Source of the DNA: DATFDN01 sp963818725
Lineage (GTDB): Bacteria; Pseudomonadota; Alphaproteobacteria; Acetobacterales; Acetobacteraceae
DNA: 64,000 nucleotides
Assembly (NCBI GenBank): GCA_963818725.1
Contig: CAWFTU010000007.1
Span: forward strand, 1-64,000
Reading direction: 5' to 3'
Below, one piece after another: positions 1 to 8,556 of the stretch. Under the pieces are notes generated by a model. That model did no database searches and was not told the DNA's origin. It saw only the letters and a list, made by a program, of their open reading frames with translations. Numbering within the stretch: position 1 is the stretch's first letter; each line of letters opens with the position of its first letter. The position numbers and the translations under genes were made by a program.

Positions 1-29
1 CGATGGTCCGTTCATTGTACACCTCTTCT

Positions 30-2096
30 TCAAGTCTCTGGAAACATTGGGACTTGGTTTTCTGGCGACGGCTGACACGGGCGGCCTTTGCGCCCGATCG
101 CCTTGACGACCCGCACGTCACAGAGGTCGGCGGCCTTGATCTGATAGGGCGCGCCCGGCACGACTTGCGCGGCCGGCAGCACGCCGGCCTCGATCAGCCG
201 ACGGATACGGTGGGCGGTGACGCCGCACGCCTTTGCGGCTTCGGTCAGCGTGAGCCACTCTCCGTTTTTGTCCGCGGATCTATAAGCGTGGATGCCTCGG
301 ACGCGCCGAATCGAGCTGACCCGATGCGCCGTCCACGTCTTGCCTTGTCCAGTCGGCAGCCCCATCCGGTTTAAGGTGGCGGCGATGTTCTCGTCGGACC
401 AACGGCTGGCCATGCTCTCGATCACGGCCAGCGCGTCGTCGGAGGTGACGCACTCATGCTCACCCGATTGCGGCTTGCGCAGTCGCAACTCGGAGTGGCG
501 ACCGCCTTTCCAGTGGATCGTCAGAACGACCTCGCGGCCTGCCTCATCGATGTCGACGGTGATGTCGTTCACGAGCGCTCGCACCAGTTGCTGACGCGTG
601 CGCATGGTGACGGCCGGCGACGACCAGGCCGCATCGAGATCTTCAGCAAGGCTGGTGAAGTCGGGAATAGGCGTCATCGGGGTGGGCGTCTTCGCCACCT
701 CCAACCGGGCCTCGCACTCGCCGACGCGGCGCAGAGAGGCCTCCCAGCTCTTCTCAAGCTGGACGGCGATCAAGCGGTTATCCGGGTCGCAGGCGGCGTA
801 TCGCCGTTCGGCCAAGGATGCCTCGTACCGGGCCTGTTGCAGCTCCAGTTCGAGAATGCGTTGCTGTTCGCGCCGGCCGTCCATATGCACCCGTTCTGCC
901 ACCAGCGCCGATTCGATCGCCATCGGCTGGACGACCCGGATGAGCTCGCGAGCAAACGCCGTATCGACGCGCTGACCGGCGAAGCACATGCACCGTGGCG
1001 TCCCAATCGCCGTCTCGGCGGCGCACTGGTAGACCGGGTAAGGATAGCGCCCTCGATAGGCAACCTTCAAACGGCGTCCGCATCGGCCGCAGGTCATCAA
1101 CCCGACCAAGAGGGAGCGTCCGCCGCGACCGGACTTGGCTCCATCGGGCCGACCATAGGCGTTGGTGGCGAGCTGCCTCTGATTGCGCTCGTACTCCGCC
1201 CAGTCGATATAGCCCTCGTGATGGTCTTTCAGAAGGATCTCGCACTCGTCGAGACGGCGATGGTGGCCGTAGGTCTTGCGGGCCCGACCGTCGACGATCG
1301 CTGTTCGGTGCTCACTTTTGCCGTAGGCGTAGGCGCCGGCGTAGAAGGGGTTCTTCAGCACCGAGATCACGTTGCGATATCTGATCGGCGTCCAATCGAA
1401 CGTGACCAGCTTCCGCCCGTCCGACGGGCGCGGAAAATGCACGTGCTCCCGCCGGAGCGCCAAGTGAACCTGACGAGCGCTCCCGAGCTGGCGAAAGCGG
1501 CTGAAGATTTGCCGAACGGCCTCTTGAACGCGCGTATCCGGGTCAAACCCCAAGCCGATTTCGCGATGCCACGTGTAGCCGATCGGCACGGAGATGCGCA
1601 GTTCGCCCCGCCGCGCCTTGGAGCGGGCGGCCTCGTACATGCGCGTGCGCAAGATGCCCTGCTCGAACTCGCTGATGCTGCCCTTCATGCCCAGCAGCAA
1701 CCGATCGTTCGGGCGGCAGGGGTTGTAGACGCCGTCGAGATCGATCACGCGGGCCTCGACCAGGCCGCAAAGCTCCAGTAGGTGATGCCAGTCCCGGCCG
1801 TTGCGAGCGAGGCGGGAGGCGTCGAAACACAGGACAGCCCCGACCTCGCCGGCGCACAGCCAGGCGACGAGCTTCTCGAACCCAGGTCTGGCCACGGTTC
1901 CGCTTGCTGAACGGCCCAGATCGTCATCGATGACCTCGATGTTCTGAAAGCCGCGCCGTCGCGCCTCCTCGACGAGCTCGTACTGGCGACGCTGGCTCTC
2001 GCGATTGAGCTGAACCTGGGCTGGAGTGGACTGGCGGACGTAAACCACGGCCTTGCGCTTCAACAGTGCCGGCGGCAGCAGATCAGCATTCGTCAT
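30..2096 (-). CDS. Large serine recombinase (resolvase/invertase superfamily)
   Basis: Predicted site-specific DNA recombinase of 688 residues. The N-terminal resolvase fold (about 15-160) has the nucleophile Ser23 in VYVRQSTPAQ and the conserved SRLARN motif near 94-99. A recombinase domain (about 170-310), a zinc ribbon with cysteines at about 336-371 (TCGRCG...CMC), a coiled coil (about 410-460) and a MerR-like helix-turn-helix (about 615-658, LTLTEAAKACGVTAHRIRRL) follow. It overlaps the small gene upstream by 14 bp, so translation is probably coupled. The three-gene cassette resembles recombinase modules common in alphaproteobacteria. It lies against IS66 debris, so it was probably acquired. 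Family is sure; target site is unknown. Confidence 0.93.
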   Translation of the reverse strand: MTNADLLPPALLKRKAVVYVRQSTPAQVQLNRESQRRQYELVEEARRRGFQNIEVIDDDLGRSASGTVARPGFEKLVAWLCAGEVGAVLCFDASRLARNGRDWHHLLELCGLVEARVIDLDGVYNPCRPNDRLLLGMKGSISEFEQGILRTRMYEAARSKARRGELRISVPIGYTWHREIGLGFDPDTRVQEAVRQIFSRFRQLGSARQVHLALRREHVHFPRPSDGRKLVTFDWTPIRYRNVISVLKNPFYAGAYAYGKSEHRTAIVDGRARKTYGHHRRLDECEILLKDHHEGYIDWAEYERNQRQLATNAYGRPDGAKSGRGGRSLLVGLMTCGRCGRRLKVAYRGRYPYPVYQCAAETAIGTPRCMCFAGQRVDTAFARELIRVVQPMAIESALVAERVHMDGRREQQRILELELQQARYEASLAERRYAACDPDNRLIAVQLEKSWEASLRRVGECEARLEVAKTPTPMTPIPDFTSLAEDLDAAWSSPAVTMRTRQQLVRALVNDITVDIDEAGREVVLTIHWKGGRHSELRLRKPQSGEHECVTSDDALAVIESMASRWSDENIAATLNRMGLPTGQGKTWTAHRVSSIRRVRGIHAYRSADKNGEWLTLTEAAKACGVTAHRIRRLIEAGVLPAAQVVPGAPYQIKAADLCDVRVVKAIGRKGRPCQPSPENQVPMFPET

Positions 2097-2268
2097 TGCT
2101 GATCTCCTTGATCTCCCCTCCGGCTGCCTGCAGGATCAAATGCGCAAGGCGCTCGACCATGGCGCGGCGCTCGGTCTCGCTTACGCCCGTCAACTCGTGC
2201 GACCCCAGCGTCATGATGAGCTGGAGTGGTGGCTTGACGACTGTAAGCGGCTGTAACGTGTTTCTCAT
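2083..2268 (-). CDS. Small protein upstream of the serine recombinase
   Basis: A 61-residue ORF, start chosen at the ATG preceded by GAGGAGG at 6-bp spacing; an in-frame ATG at 2298 lacks such a site. The product begins MRNTLQPLTVV and ends EIKEISNDEC. It contains a short helix (ETERRAMVERLAHLILQAAG) that could mediate dimerisation. Its stop overlaps the recombinase start, so it is probably co-translated and may be an accessory factor. Similar small ORFs precede recombinases of this type as I recall them. No function is assigned. Confidence 0.6.
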   Translation of the reverse strand: MRNTLQPLTVVKPPLQLIMTLGSHELTGVSETERRAMVERLAHLILQAAGGEIKEISNDEC

Positions 2269-2602
2269 TGCGAGCCTCCTCGACGACGCCTGCGTCATTC
2301 GAGACCACTCGCCTGAGTCCCTGAGCTTTCAGCAGCCGATCCAGTTCCACCAGCGCCAGGACCGATACCTGAGGCTCGCCGAGCTCCAGTCCCGCGCAGG
2401 TGGCCCGATCCAGCATCCACGCCGCGACGGCAATTGCCACGCCGGGCTTACCTTCAACGACGACCACGTCAGTGCCAGCACGCTTCTCGCCGTAATACCG
2501 GCGGACGCGGCGCCCATAAAGCGCATGCCAGTGGTAGTGAACTCCTACCTCTTCTCCGATATGGGCAGAATGACCCAGTGATTGCGCTCGGACGAAAGTC
2601 AT
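2093..2602 (-). CDS. Conserved hypothetical protein of the recombinase cassette
   Basis: 169-residue ORF whose first about 125 residues look protein-like (MTFVRAQSLG start, then RRVRRYYGEKRAG and GVAIAVAAWMLDR). The last about 45 residues overlap the 61-residue gene in another frame and are Arg/Gly-rich, so the true stop may have been lost or the tail may be read-through. It is first in the presumed three-gene recombinase operon. Its 5' end overlaps, on the other strand, the coding sequence of an IS66 TnpC fragment, so this edge is a junction of two mobile units. Function unknown. Confidence 0.5.
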   Translation of the reverse strand: MTFVRAQSLGHSAHIGEEVGVHYHWHALYGRRVRRYYGEKRAGTDVVVVEGKPGVAIAVAAWMLDRATCAGLELGEPQVSVLALVELDRLLKAQGLRRVVSNDAGVVEEARNEKHVTAAYSRQATTPAHHDAGVARVDGRKRDRAPRHGRAPCAFDPAGSRRGDQGDQQ

Positions 2603-2808
2603 GGCTGTTCGCAGGGAGTGATCGCGGCGGCGAGCGAGCCGCAGCCATGTATTCGCTCATCGTCACCGCCAAGCTGAACGGGGTGGACCCGCGCGCCTGG
2701 CTCGCCGATGTCCTGGCCCGGATCGCCGATCACCCCGCCTCCAGGCTGCACGAGCTGCTGCCCTGGAACTGGCGCAAGCAACCCAGCAACATCGCACAGG
2801 CCGCCTGA
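2579..2808 (+). pseudogene. IS66 TnpC transposase, C-terminal fragment
   Basis: The plus-strand reading has ALGRKSWLFAGSDRGGERAA, then MYSLIVTAKLNGVDPRAWL and HELLPWNW before the stop. These are the hallmark C-terminal motifs of IS66-family TnpC. The DDE catalytic part is absent, so this is a dead remnant. The left edge is uncertain because the recombinase cassette abuts it. Confidence 0.75.
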
Positions 2809-2814
2809 CTGCCA

Positions 2815-2934
2815 TACCGCACTGCCATACCGCCGTGCTCCTGCCCGGATGGATACCTCGGTCTCCGCCACGATCCGAAGCTTCTCCTCCGAGCTCCAAC
2901 GTCGTCGCCGTTCAACCCCGGTGATGATCTCCAT
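2815..2934 (-). pseudogene. IS66 TnpA accessory protein, N-terminal fragment
   Basis: The minus-strand start MEIITGVERRRRWSSEEKLR matches the N-terminal helix-turn-helix of IS66 TnpA (OrfA). After about 25 residues homology stops, and the reading frame runs into the TnpC remnant on the opposite strand. IS66 genes normally lie on one strand in the order tnpA-tnpB-tnpC, so the two fragments show internal deletion and rearrangement. Confidence 0.6.
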
Positions 2935-3567
2935 CCCGCCGACTGCCCCTGATCTTAGCGGCGCTCATACAGGCGCCCTTTAGATCAAAGCCCCGATCCC
3001 GCCGGCAAGACGGCCATCACCGGGTGGATACGAATATGCGCGCGACAGAGCTCCTCTAGGTAAAATGCCATAGCCCGCTGCACCGCCGGGCGTTCGATCT
3101 CGCCTTTAGGCCCAATAGAGCAATAACGGCTCAAAACATCTTCATTGCATTTTGACGTGATACGCAGGACCGTTTTGCACTTGCGCCAAAGGATGTTGAT
3201 CTTAGGATTTTGGTTCAACGCATGCTGAATCTCTTCAGAAAGCGCTTGTAATTTTTTTAGAGGTCCTTGGTAAACGACGTCTCTCTTGGAGTTGCTAACC
3301 TCAGCTCCGCCATGAAGTTCGAACGTCTCTCCGCTTATCGCGACCGTAAACGTATGACCATTAACCTCGACGGGAATGGTCGTGTTGTCAGTCATAAGCC
3401 AGAATGGCAGCTCTAGCCGTAGGGCAGGGCTGTTCAACGCTGCCGCATTGCCTTCACTGAGGCCGCCCTGCCACACATGTGGGGTGAAGTGAGGCGGCTG
3501 ATCCAAGGGGGATTCCCGAGCCGGCAAATGTCTGACCCTTGGGGCGGCAACGGGGTCGGAGGGTGCC

Positions 3568-4750
3568 GTGGCTGCGTTTTCGCCGTTGCTGGACGTGCTG
3601 GCGGACGTCCCTGATCCGCGCCGGGGGCAGGGGAAGCTCTACGGGCTGCCCCACGTGCTGCTGTTCGCCATCCTCGCCATCGTGACCGGCTGCAACTCGT
3701 ATCGTGGCATTGTCACCTTCATCGGCGTCCATCGCCGCAGGCTGAACGCGGCCTTCGGCCTGAACTGGCGCCGCGCACCCGCGCACACCGCCGTCCGCTA
3801 CATTCTCCAAGGGCTCGACCCGGCCACGGTGGAGGGGGTCTTCCGCCACCATGCCGCCCTGCTACAGGCGGCGCGCGCCACGCCTGGGCAGGGCAGCATT
3901 GCCCTGGATGGCAAGACGCTGCGCGGCAGCTTTGATAAGTTCCGCGATCGTGCCTCTGCCCAGGTGCTGAGCGCATTTGCCACCGACACCGCCTTGGTGC
4001 TCCCCTCCGCTGGCTTTCCACCTGCTACGCAGTCGGAACCTTTGCCAGCTCCGCCCACATCGACATCGCCGAGAAATCCAACGAAATCCCGGCGGCACAG
4101 ATGCTGCTGGCCGAACTCGGCATCGCTCGCGGCACCATCGTCACACTCGACGCGCTGCATTGCCAAAAAAACATTTCGAGGTTGCAGCAGGAGCCAACGT
4201 CGCCCTGATCGTCGGCGTCAAGGACAACCAGCCGACCCTGCACCAGAAAATCCGGGCGGCTTCGGCCACCACAACACCACTCGGGTCTGTCCACAGCCAT
4301 AACAAGGGCCGCAACCGCGACGAACGTCGCACCGTCACCGTCTTCGATCCCGCCGACACGCCGGCCGACACCGACTGGCATCCGCACGTGGCCGCCATCA
4401 TCCGTGTCGAGCGCACTGTCCACACCCGCAACGCCAAGACCGGGCTGCTGCGCCACTCCGCCGAGATGGCCTTCTACGTTTCAAACACGCCGGTCACCGC
4501 CACCCGCGCCGCCGAGACAATCCGCGCGCACTGGAGGATCGAGACCACCTCGCATTACAGCCGCGACGTCACCTTGGGCGAAGACCGCTCGCGCATCCGC
4601 ACCAACCCAGGCGTGTTTGCTCGCCTGCGCAGCTTCGCCTTCAACATCCTCAAGGCCAACCAGACGGACACGCTCAGCCAGGATCGCTACCGCGCCGGTC
4701 TCGCAGGCATCAAAAACGTGCTCTCACTCACCATCATTCGAAAGCGTTGA
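3568..4750 (+). pseudogene. ISAs1-family transposase, disrupted
   Basis: The N-terminal part from the GTG start (LLDVLADVPDPRRGQG, then GSIALDGKTLRGS) and the C-terminal part (VALIVGVKDNQPTL, RAHWRIETTSHYSRDVTLGEDR) are typical of the ISAs1/H-repeat DDE family. Removing 4003-4052 joins ALVL to AHIDIAEKSNEIPAA in frame. A second lesion is a missing A in the run at 4165-4171, after which the frame must shift to read KKHFEVAAGAN. The enzyme is inactive as sequenced. Confidence 0.9.
4003..4052 (-). repeat. 50-bp hairpin element, copy 1 (inside ISAs1 transposase)
   Basis: Minus-strand order: GGA, outer arm GCTGGC, AAAGG, inner arm TTCCGACTGC, loop GTA, inner arm GCAGGTGGAA, A, outer arm GCCAGC, end GGAGGG. 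The outer stem is perfect; the inner stem has one G-T and one A-G pair. The 5' flank on its own strand is GGGC. It is antisense to the host transposase. Exact removal restores the ISAs1 reading frame, and no target duplication is present. Confidence 0.85.
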
Positions 4751-4863
4751 ACAGCCCTGAGCCGTAGGGTGACTTCGACCCAACGCGCCGTCCAATCGAT
4801 TTCCTGAGCTATCGAATAGGTCTGGGGCAGCTCGCTAGATGACCTTTGCATGTTACCCACCTA

Positions 4864-5110
4864 TCACCCAGGCGTCCGCACCGGCACCCCCAAACGCCGC
4901 ATGGCCTCCCAACTAGCGATGTCCGCTTCGGAGGAGAACCGCTGGCTGAAAACGACCCGGATGGGCTCAAAGCCACGCCGGCCCGCGCTGGCGAATAGCT
5001 GCTTTCGGGATTGCTTGCTCGGCAAGCGGGCGGCCGACTTGTGTCGGAAGCGGTCATCGGATCCGGAACGTAGCGCCGTCGTTGGCAGCCACGGGCGATG
5101 AGCAAGCGTT
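4864..5110 (-). other. Possible 3' fragment of an ORF upstream of the split gene; otherwise no gene
   Basis: An open minus-strand frame without its own ATG ends RRGFEPIRVVFSQRFSSEAD and then ASWEAMRRLGVPVRTPG and a stop 12 bp before the start of the ISAs1-split gene. The composition and spacing suggest the tail of an upstream co-transcribed gene whose 5' part is lost. I do not recognise it. Nothing else is supported between 4852 and 5180. Confidence 0.3.
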
Positions 5111-5180
5111 GCCCATCATGTGCCTTTCACGAAGGGACATTCGCTTACCGACGGCGGGCGAAGAACTGATGCTGCCGCAA

Positions 5181-6065
5181 TCACGTGATCTCCCGCCCCA
5201 TCGCCATCTCGTAAACCCGCAGCACTGAACTCGAGTCCCCGCCGCCCAGCCCGTGCGCGCGCGCCATGCGCATCAGGTTCATCACCTGGGGCGCGATCAT
5301 CCCTGGCAGGCCCACCTCGTCGGCCATCTCCAGCGCCAGCCGCAGATCTTTGTGCGCGAGGTCGAGGGCGAAGCCGGGCATAAAGTCGCGGGCGAACGCC
5401 TTTTGGCCCAGGCCGCGGAACGCGTCGGAGTTGCCGGAGGCGTTGCAGACCACGTCGTACAGCTTGCGGGAGTCAATTCCAGCCAGCAAGCCGAGCATCA
5501 TCGCCTCGGCCGCGGCGGCGGCGTTGCAGAAGGCGAGCATGTTGTTGCACAGCTTGGCGACCGAGCCCATGCCGATCTCGCCGACATGGATCACCTCCTT
5601 GCTGAAGGATTTCAGCAGCGGCAGCTGCGCGTCGAAAACCGCGCGGTCGCCGCCGACCACGATGACGATGGTTCCATCGGTCGCGCGCGGCACCCCGCCC
5701 GAGACGGGCGCCTCCAGCATCTCGATCTTCCTTGCCTGCATGCCCGCATTCACACGCTTCGCCGTGGCGGGCGCGCTGGTCGAGAGATCGATCAGGACGG
5801 TGCCAGGCCGCGCGCTCTCGGCGATGCCACCAGTCCCTAGGGCGACGTCCTCGACATGGCGCGGCATGGGGAGAGACGTGAACACGACGTCTGATTCCGC
5901 GGCGACCGCGGCGACCGCTTTGCCCGCGGCGGCGCCCAGGGCGGTGCAGGCGGCCATGGCGTCGGGGTTCAGATCGAAGACCGTGACCTGGTGATTGGTG
6001 TTGCGGATGATGTTGCGGCACATGGGGCCGCCCATGTTGCCGACGCCGATGAACCCGACCCTCAT
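5181..6065 (-). CDS. NAD(P)-dependent beta-hydroxyacid dehydrogenase (3-hydroxyisobutyrate dehydrogenase family)
   Basis: 294 residues, normal length for the family, which oxidises 3-hydroxyisobutyrate, tartronate semialdehyde-type or related beta-hydroxyacids. The Rossmann motif GFIGVGNMGGPM is at 4-15, the substrate motif EAPVSGG at 118-124 and the catalytic lysine K171 in GMGSVAKLCNN. The start overlaps the stop of the upstream aminotransferase as ATGA, so the two are translationally coupled and may act on one substrate series (amino acid to oxo acid to hydroxy acid). The exact substrate cannot be read from the sequence. Confidence 0.9.
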   Translation of the reverse strand: MRVGFIGVGNMGGPMCRNIIRNTNHQVTVFDLNPDAMAACTALGAAAGKAVAAVAAESDVVFTSLPMPRHVEDVALGTGGIAESARPGTVLIDLSTSAPATAKRVNAGMQARKIEMLEAPVSGGVPRATDGTIVIVVGGDRAVFDAQLPLLKSFSKEVIHVGEIGMGSVAKLCNNMLAFCNAAAAAEAMMLGLLAGIDSRKLYDVVCNASGNSDAFRGLGQKAFARDFMPGFALDLAHKDLRLALEMADEVGLPGMIAPQVMNLMRMARAHGLGGGDSSSVLRVYEMAMGREIT

Positions 6066-7312
6066 GCGTGCTCTCCCCTCCCTTCATGGCGCACATTGCC
6101 GCTCTGCGCCGGAATGCCGGTCTGCTCCCAGCACACGCGCGCCAGCGCCGCGACGCCGGCACGAATTTGATCGTGGCTCGGCAGCGCGAAACAGAGGCGC
6201 AGATGCGAGGAGGCGCGGTCCGGGTCGCAGGCCCATTCGGGACCGGGATTGAACGCGATACCGGCCTCGGCGGCGGGCCTGACCAGTTTGCGCACATCCA
6301 CCGCGTCCGGCAGCCTCATCCACAGAAAGATGCCGCCGCGCGGGCGCCAGGTCTCGATCGCGGCGCCGAACTCGCGCGCCAGCGCCTCCTGCATCGTTTG
6401 CAGCTTCGCGGCCAGCCCGGCGCTCAGCTCCCGCACATGCGCGTCGAAGTGGCGGGTGAAGTATTCAGCGACCACCATCTGGTCCAAGGCTCCGGTGCCG
6501 CCATCGGTCTTCATCGCGATCAGGCGCGACAGCACCGGCCATTGCGCGATGGCGTAGCCGACGCGCAGCGCCGGGGCGAGACTCTTCGAGAACGAGCCGA
6601 TATGGACCACATGCGCCGGATCGAGCGCGTAAAGCGCTGGGGGCGCCTCCACGCCGGCCCAGAGCAGGTCGGCGTAGCACTCGTCCTCGAACACCACGAC
6701 GCCGTGCTCGCGCGCGAGCCGCAGCAAGCCGTTGCGCCGTTCGAGCGGCAGGATCGACCCGGTCGGGTTCTGAATTGTCGGGATGGTGTAGATGTATTTG
6801 GGCGTCACGCCCTTGCGCCGGAGATCGCCAAGGATGTTCGCCAAGGCATCGAGCCGGATGCCCTCCTCATCGAGCGGCATTCCCACGATCGCGACTCCGG
6901 CCTTCCGTAGCTTGTTGATCGCACCGGCGTAGGAGAATTCCTCCACCAGCACCGTGTCGCCGGGCGCGAGCAGCAGGGCGTTGACCAGGTCGATGCCCTG
7001 GCCCGAGCCCGAGGTGATGAGCACGTCGTCCGCGCCACAGGCGATCCCGCGATGCGCGACGGACTTGGCGGCGACGAACTGGCGCAGCCCGGCGTAGCCC
7101 TGCGGCCCGTGCGCGAGATTGTACATCGCGAGATTGGCGCCCTCGCGCCGCAGCACCGACGCCGCCGCCTCGATCAGGCCGTCGATCGGGATCAGCGCCG
7201 GATCGTTGTGCCCGCCGATGAAGTTGTACGGCGAAAAGCCGGTGAAGCGAGGCGCCGGCTCCGGCACGCCCGTGGTGAAGCGCCGCTCGATAGCGAAGCC
7301 GAACTCGTCCAT
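6062..7312 (-). CDS. PLP-dependent aminotransferase, class I/II
   Basis: 416 residues, fold type I transaminase resembling 2-aminoadipate/aromatic aminotransferases and the effector domain of MocR proteins, but without a GntR helix-turn-helix. The PLP lysine is K243 in GSFSKSLAPALRVGY. NPTG is at 182-185, FEDECYADL at about 208-216 and R250 follows. It overlaps the dehydrogenase downstream by four bases. A divergent or upstream regulator is not seen; the 155-bp gap to the PEP-CTERM gene holds a palindromic repeat. Confidence 0.9.
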   Translation of the reverse strand: MDEFGFAIERRFTTGVPEPAPRFTGFSPYNFIGGHNDPALIPIDGLIEAAASVLRREGANLAMYNLAHGPQGYAGLRQFVAAKSVAHRGIACGADDVLITSGSGQGIDLVNALLLAPGDTVLVEEFSYAGAINKLRKAGVAIVGMPLDEEGIRLDALANILGDLRRKGVTPKYIYTIPTIQNPTGSILPLERRNGLLRLAREHGVVVFEDECYADLLWAGVEAPPALYALDPAHVVHIGSFSKSLAPALRVGYAIAQWPVLSRLIAMKTDGGTGALDQMVVAEYFTRHFDAHVRELSAGLAAKLQTMQEALAREFGAAIETWRPRGGIFLWMRLPDAVDVRKLVRPAAEAGIAFNPGPEWACDPDRASSHLRLCFALPSHDQIRAGVAALARVCWEQTGIPAQSGNVRHEGRGEHA

Positions 7313-7431
7313 CGCACCCTCCCGGTTGATGCTGCATGCTGCGCAGCCCGCAGGCCAGGCGCAAGCGCCGGTCCTCGCCCCGACCCTTCTCCCAGAAGGA
7401 CAATGTACGCGCCGGCCTTGCCAACCACGCC

Positions 7432-7455
7432 CCCTCTCCCGCGTGCGGGAGAGGG
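7432..7455. repeat. Intergenic palindrome (REP-like, possible terminator)
   Basis: Perfect inverted repeat CCCTCTCCCGC / GCGGGAGAGGG with a two-base spacer, followed by TTGGGGTGAGGGT. This sequence type is a widespread proteobacterial intergenic repeat. It lies 12 bp beyond the stop of the PEP-CTERM gene, so it could also end that transcript. Confidence 0.7.
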
Positions 7456-7467
7456 TTGGGGTGAGGG

Positions 7468-8031
7468 TCAGCGCGTGCGACGCGCCAGCCCGAGCCCGAG
7501 CAGGCCGCTACCGAGAACCGCGAGGCTGATCGGCTCGGGAACCCCGGTGGAGTTGCCGGCCGCACCTTGGAGGGCGACGCCGAACGCGTCGCCGCCCGTG
7601 ACGACGCGATAGGTGCCGCAATTGGTGCATTCATAGGACTGGCCGATCCCGAACCGTCCGATCGCGATGATAATCGAGTCCGCGCCAGTCATGGTCAGCG
7701 CGTGCTGGAACGCCAGCGTGATATAGTTCCCGTTTTGTGAAAAGAAGGAGAAAGGGGTGTCCGCGAAATAGCTCGGCTGCTCCGTAATCTGAGTGTAGGT
7801 CGTTCCGCCAATCCGGCTTCCCGCGGTTGTCACAATGTCCAGGGACTTCACCGCCCCGGTCGCGGACTCCGTGACAAAGCCGCCGCTGGCGGTGCCGCCG
7901 TCATCAAACGTGACGTTTTGCAGCGTGAAGTCGATCATCCCGGCCTCGGCCGTATTGCCACCGGCGAGCAACGCGGCGGCAAGCAGACCAGCGAGCGCGC
8001 CGGCTCGGGACGGACGGGCTGGAGATTGCAT
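7468..8031 (-). CDS. PEP-CTERM sorting domain protein
   Basis: 187 residues. An N-terminal signal peptide (positive start, hydrophobic AGLLAAALLAGG, cleavage near AEA-G at about 30) is followed by a beta-rich domain and a C-terminal tripartite tag: VPEP at 164-167, hydrophobic LAVLGSGLLGLGLA and basic RRTR. Such proteins are sorted by exosortase, cut and probably anchored or released at the cell surface, often with exopolysaccharide. No exosortase gene is in the window. The passenger domain is not recognised; a CTNCG pair of cysteines may form a disulphide. Confidence 0.88.
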   Translation of the reverse strand: MQSPARPSRAGALAGLLAAALLAGGNTAEAGMIDFTLQNVTFDDGGTASGGFVTESATGAVKSLDIVTTAGSRIGGTTYTQITEQPSYFADTPFSFFSQNGNYITLAFQHALTMTGADSIIIAIGRFGIGQSYECTNCGTYRVVTGGDAFGVALQGAAGNSTGVPEPISLAVLGSGLLGLGLARRTR

Positions 8032-8169
8032 GACGTCTTGTCTCCTGAACGGCCAGCATTCATGCGGCAGTCATACGCATACCAGGAGACAACAAAAAAT
8101 TCATCTGTAAAAGCAACAAATCATGCCCGACCCGGCTTAGAGGCGGCTGGCGACCGCGAGCCGACGCGG

Positions 8170-8556
8170 TCACACACCGTCGCGCTGCATGAAGATCCAG
8201 CACCCGCCGCCTGCGGCCGCTTGGACGCGCACGCGCAGACTCCGCTCGGCGTCATCGAAATCGCCCACCCAACCGAACTCCAGATCCAGATTACCTGCCT
8301 TCAGAGCCCTCTCGATCCTGCCTCGGAAGGCCTCATTGTTCATGCAAGGCGCCACCTCAGGGAAAAACAACAGGCCGATCCGCGGCCGGTCACCGGAACC
8401 CGAGAGACGCCGCTCGGTCGCGCTGTAGACGTCCACGACACCGTTCACGTCGAGCCTGACACAGCCGAATGGAAGGCTGTCCAGTGCGTCTGGCGGAAGC
8501 GCCTCGACGGCGCGGGCGAGGTCGGGATCCTCGAAGGACGGCGGTTCACGCTGCAT
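8170..8556 (-). CDS. Photoactive yellow protein (PYP)-like PAS protein
   Basis: 128 residues, close to the 125 of PYP. It aligns without gaps to Halorhodospira PYP at an offset of +2. Cys71 in FFPEVAPC corresponds to chromophore-binding Cys69, Tyr44 and Glu48 in VYSATE to Tyr42 and Glu46, Ser52 to Thr50, and the AGNL and WIFMQR segments also match. Arg52 is replaced by Ser54, and Met100 is not conserved. The start at 8556 was chosen because AGGAG precedes it and the length fits PYP; a longer frame to 8658 has an Arg-rich unlikely N-terminus. It overlaps the upstream PAS gene by 11 bp, suggesting a sensor pair. Chromophore binding (p-coumarate) is inferred, not shown; no tyrosine ammonia lyase is nearby. 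Confidence 0.82.
   Translation of the reverse strand: MQREPPSFEDPDLARAVEALPPDALDSLPFGCVRLDVNGVVDVYSATERRLSGSGDRPRIGLLFFPEVAPCMNNEAFRGRIERALKAGNLDLEFGWVGDFDDAERSLRVRVQAAAGGGCWIFMQRDGV

Larger units (their letters stand above)
3425..4759 (+). mobile_element. ISAs1-family insertion sequence (1335 bp)
   Basis: Terminal inverted repeats begin CAGGGCTGTTCAACGC on the left and end GCGTTGAACAGCCCTG on the right. The 10-bp target duplication AGCCGTAGGG lies at 3415-3424 and 4760-4769. Perfect duplication and repeats indicate a fairly recent insertion. The single transposase gene is now broken twice (a 50-bp insertion and a one-base deletion). Confidence 0.92.
2985..4851 (-). pseudogene. Unknown AT-rich gene split by the ISAs1 element
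   Basis: I reconstructed this gene by removing the ISAs1 (3425-4759) and one copy of its 10-bp target duplication. The 5' part runs 4851-4770 (MQRSSSELPQTYSIAQ...) after AGGTGG at a good distance, and the 3' part 3424-2985 continues in frame (LRLELPFWLMTDNTT...). The intact product would be about 173 residues, soluble, with no motif I recognise. Base composition is clearly lower in GC than the metabolic genes, suggesting horizontal acquisition. A shortened product could start at the ATG at 3395, only about 30 bp inside the IS border and without an obvious ribosome site. Confidence 0.7.

Noticed and set aside
4003..4052. Self-splicing intron or integron attC site
   Set aside because: At 50 bp it is far too small for an intron, and no GTTRRRY core site is present.
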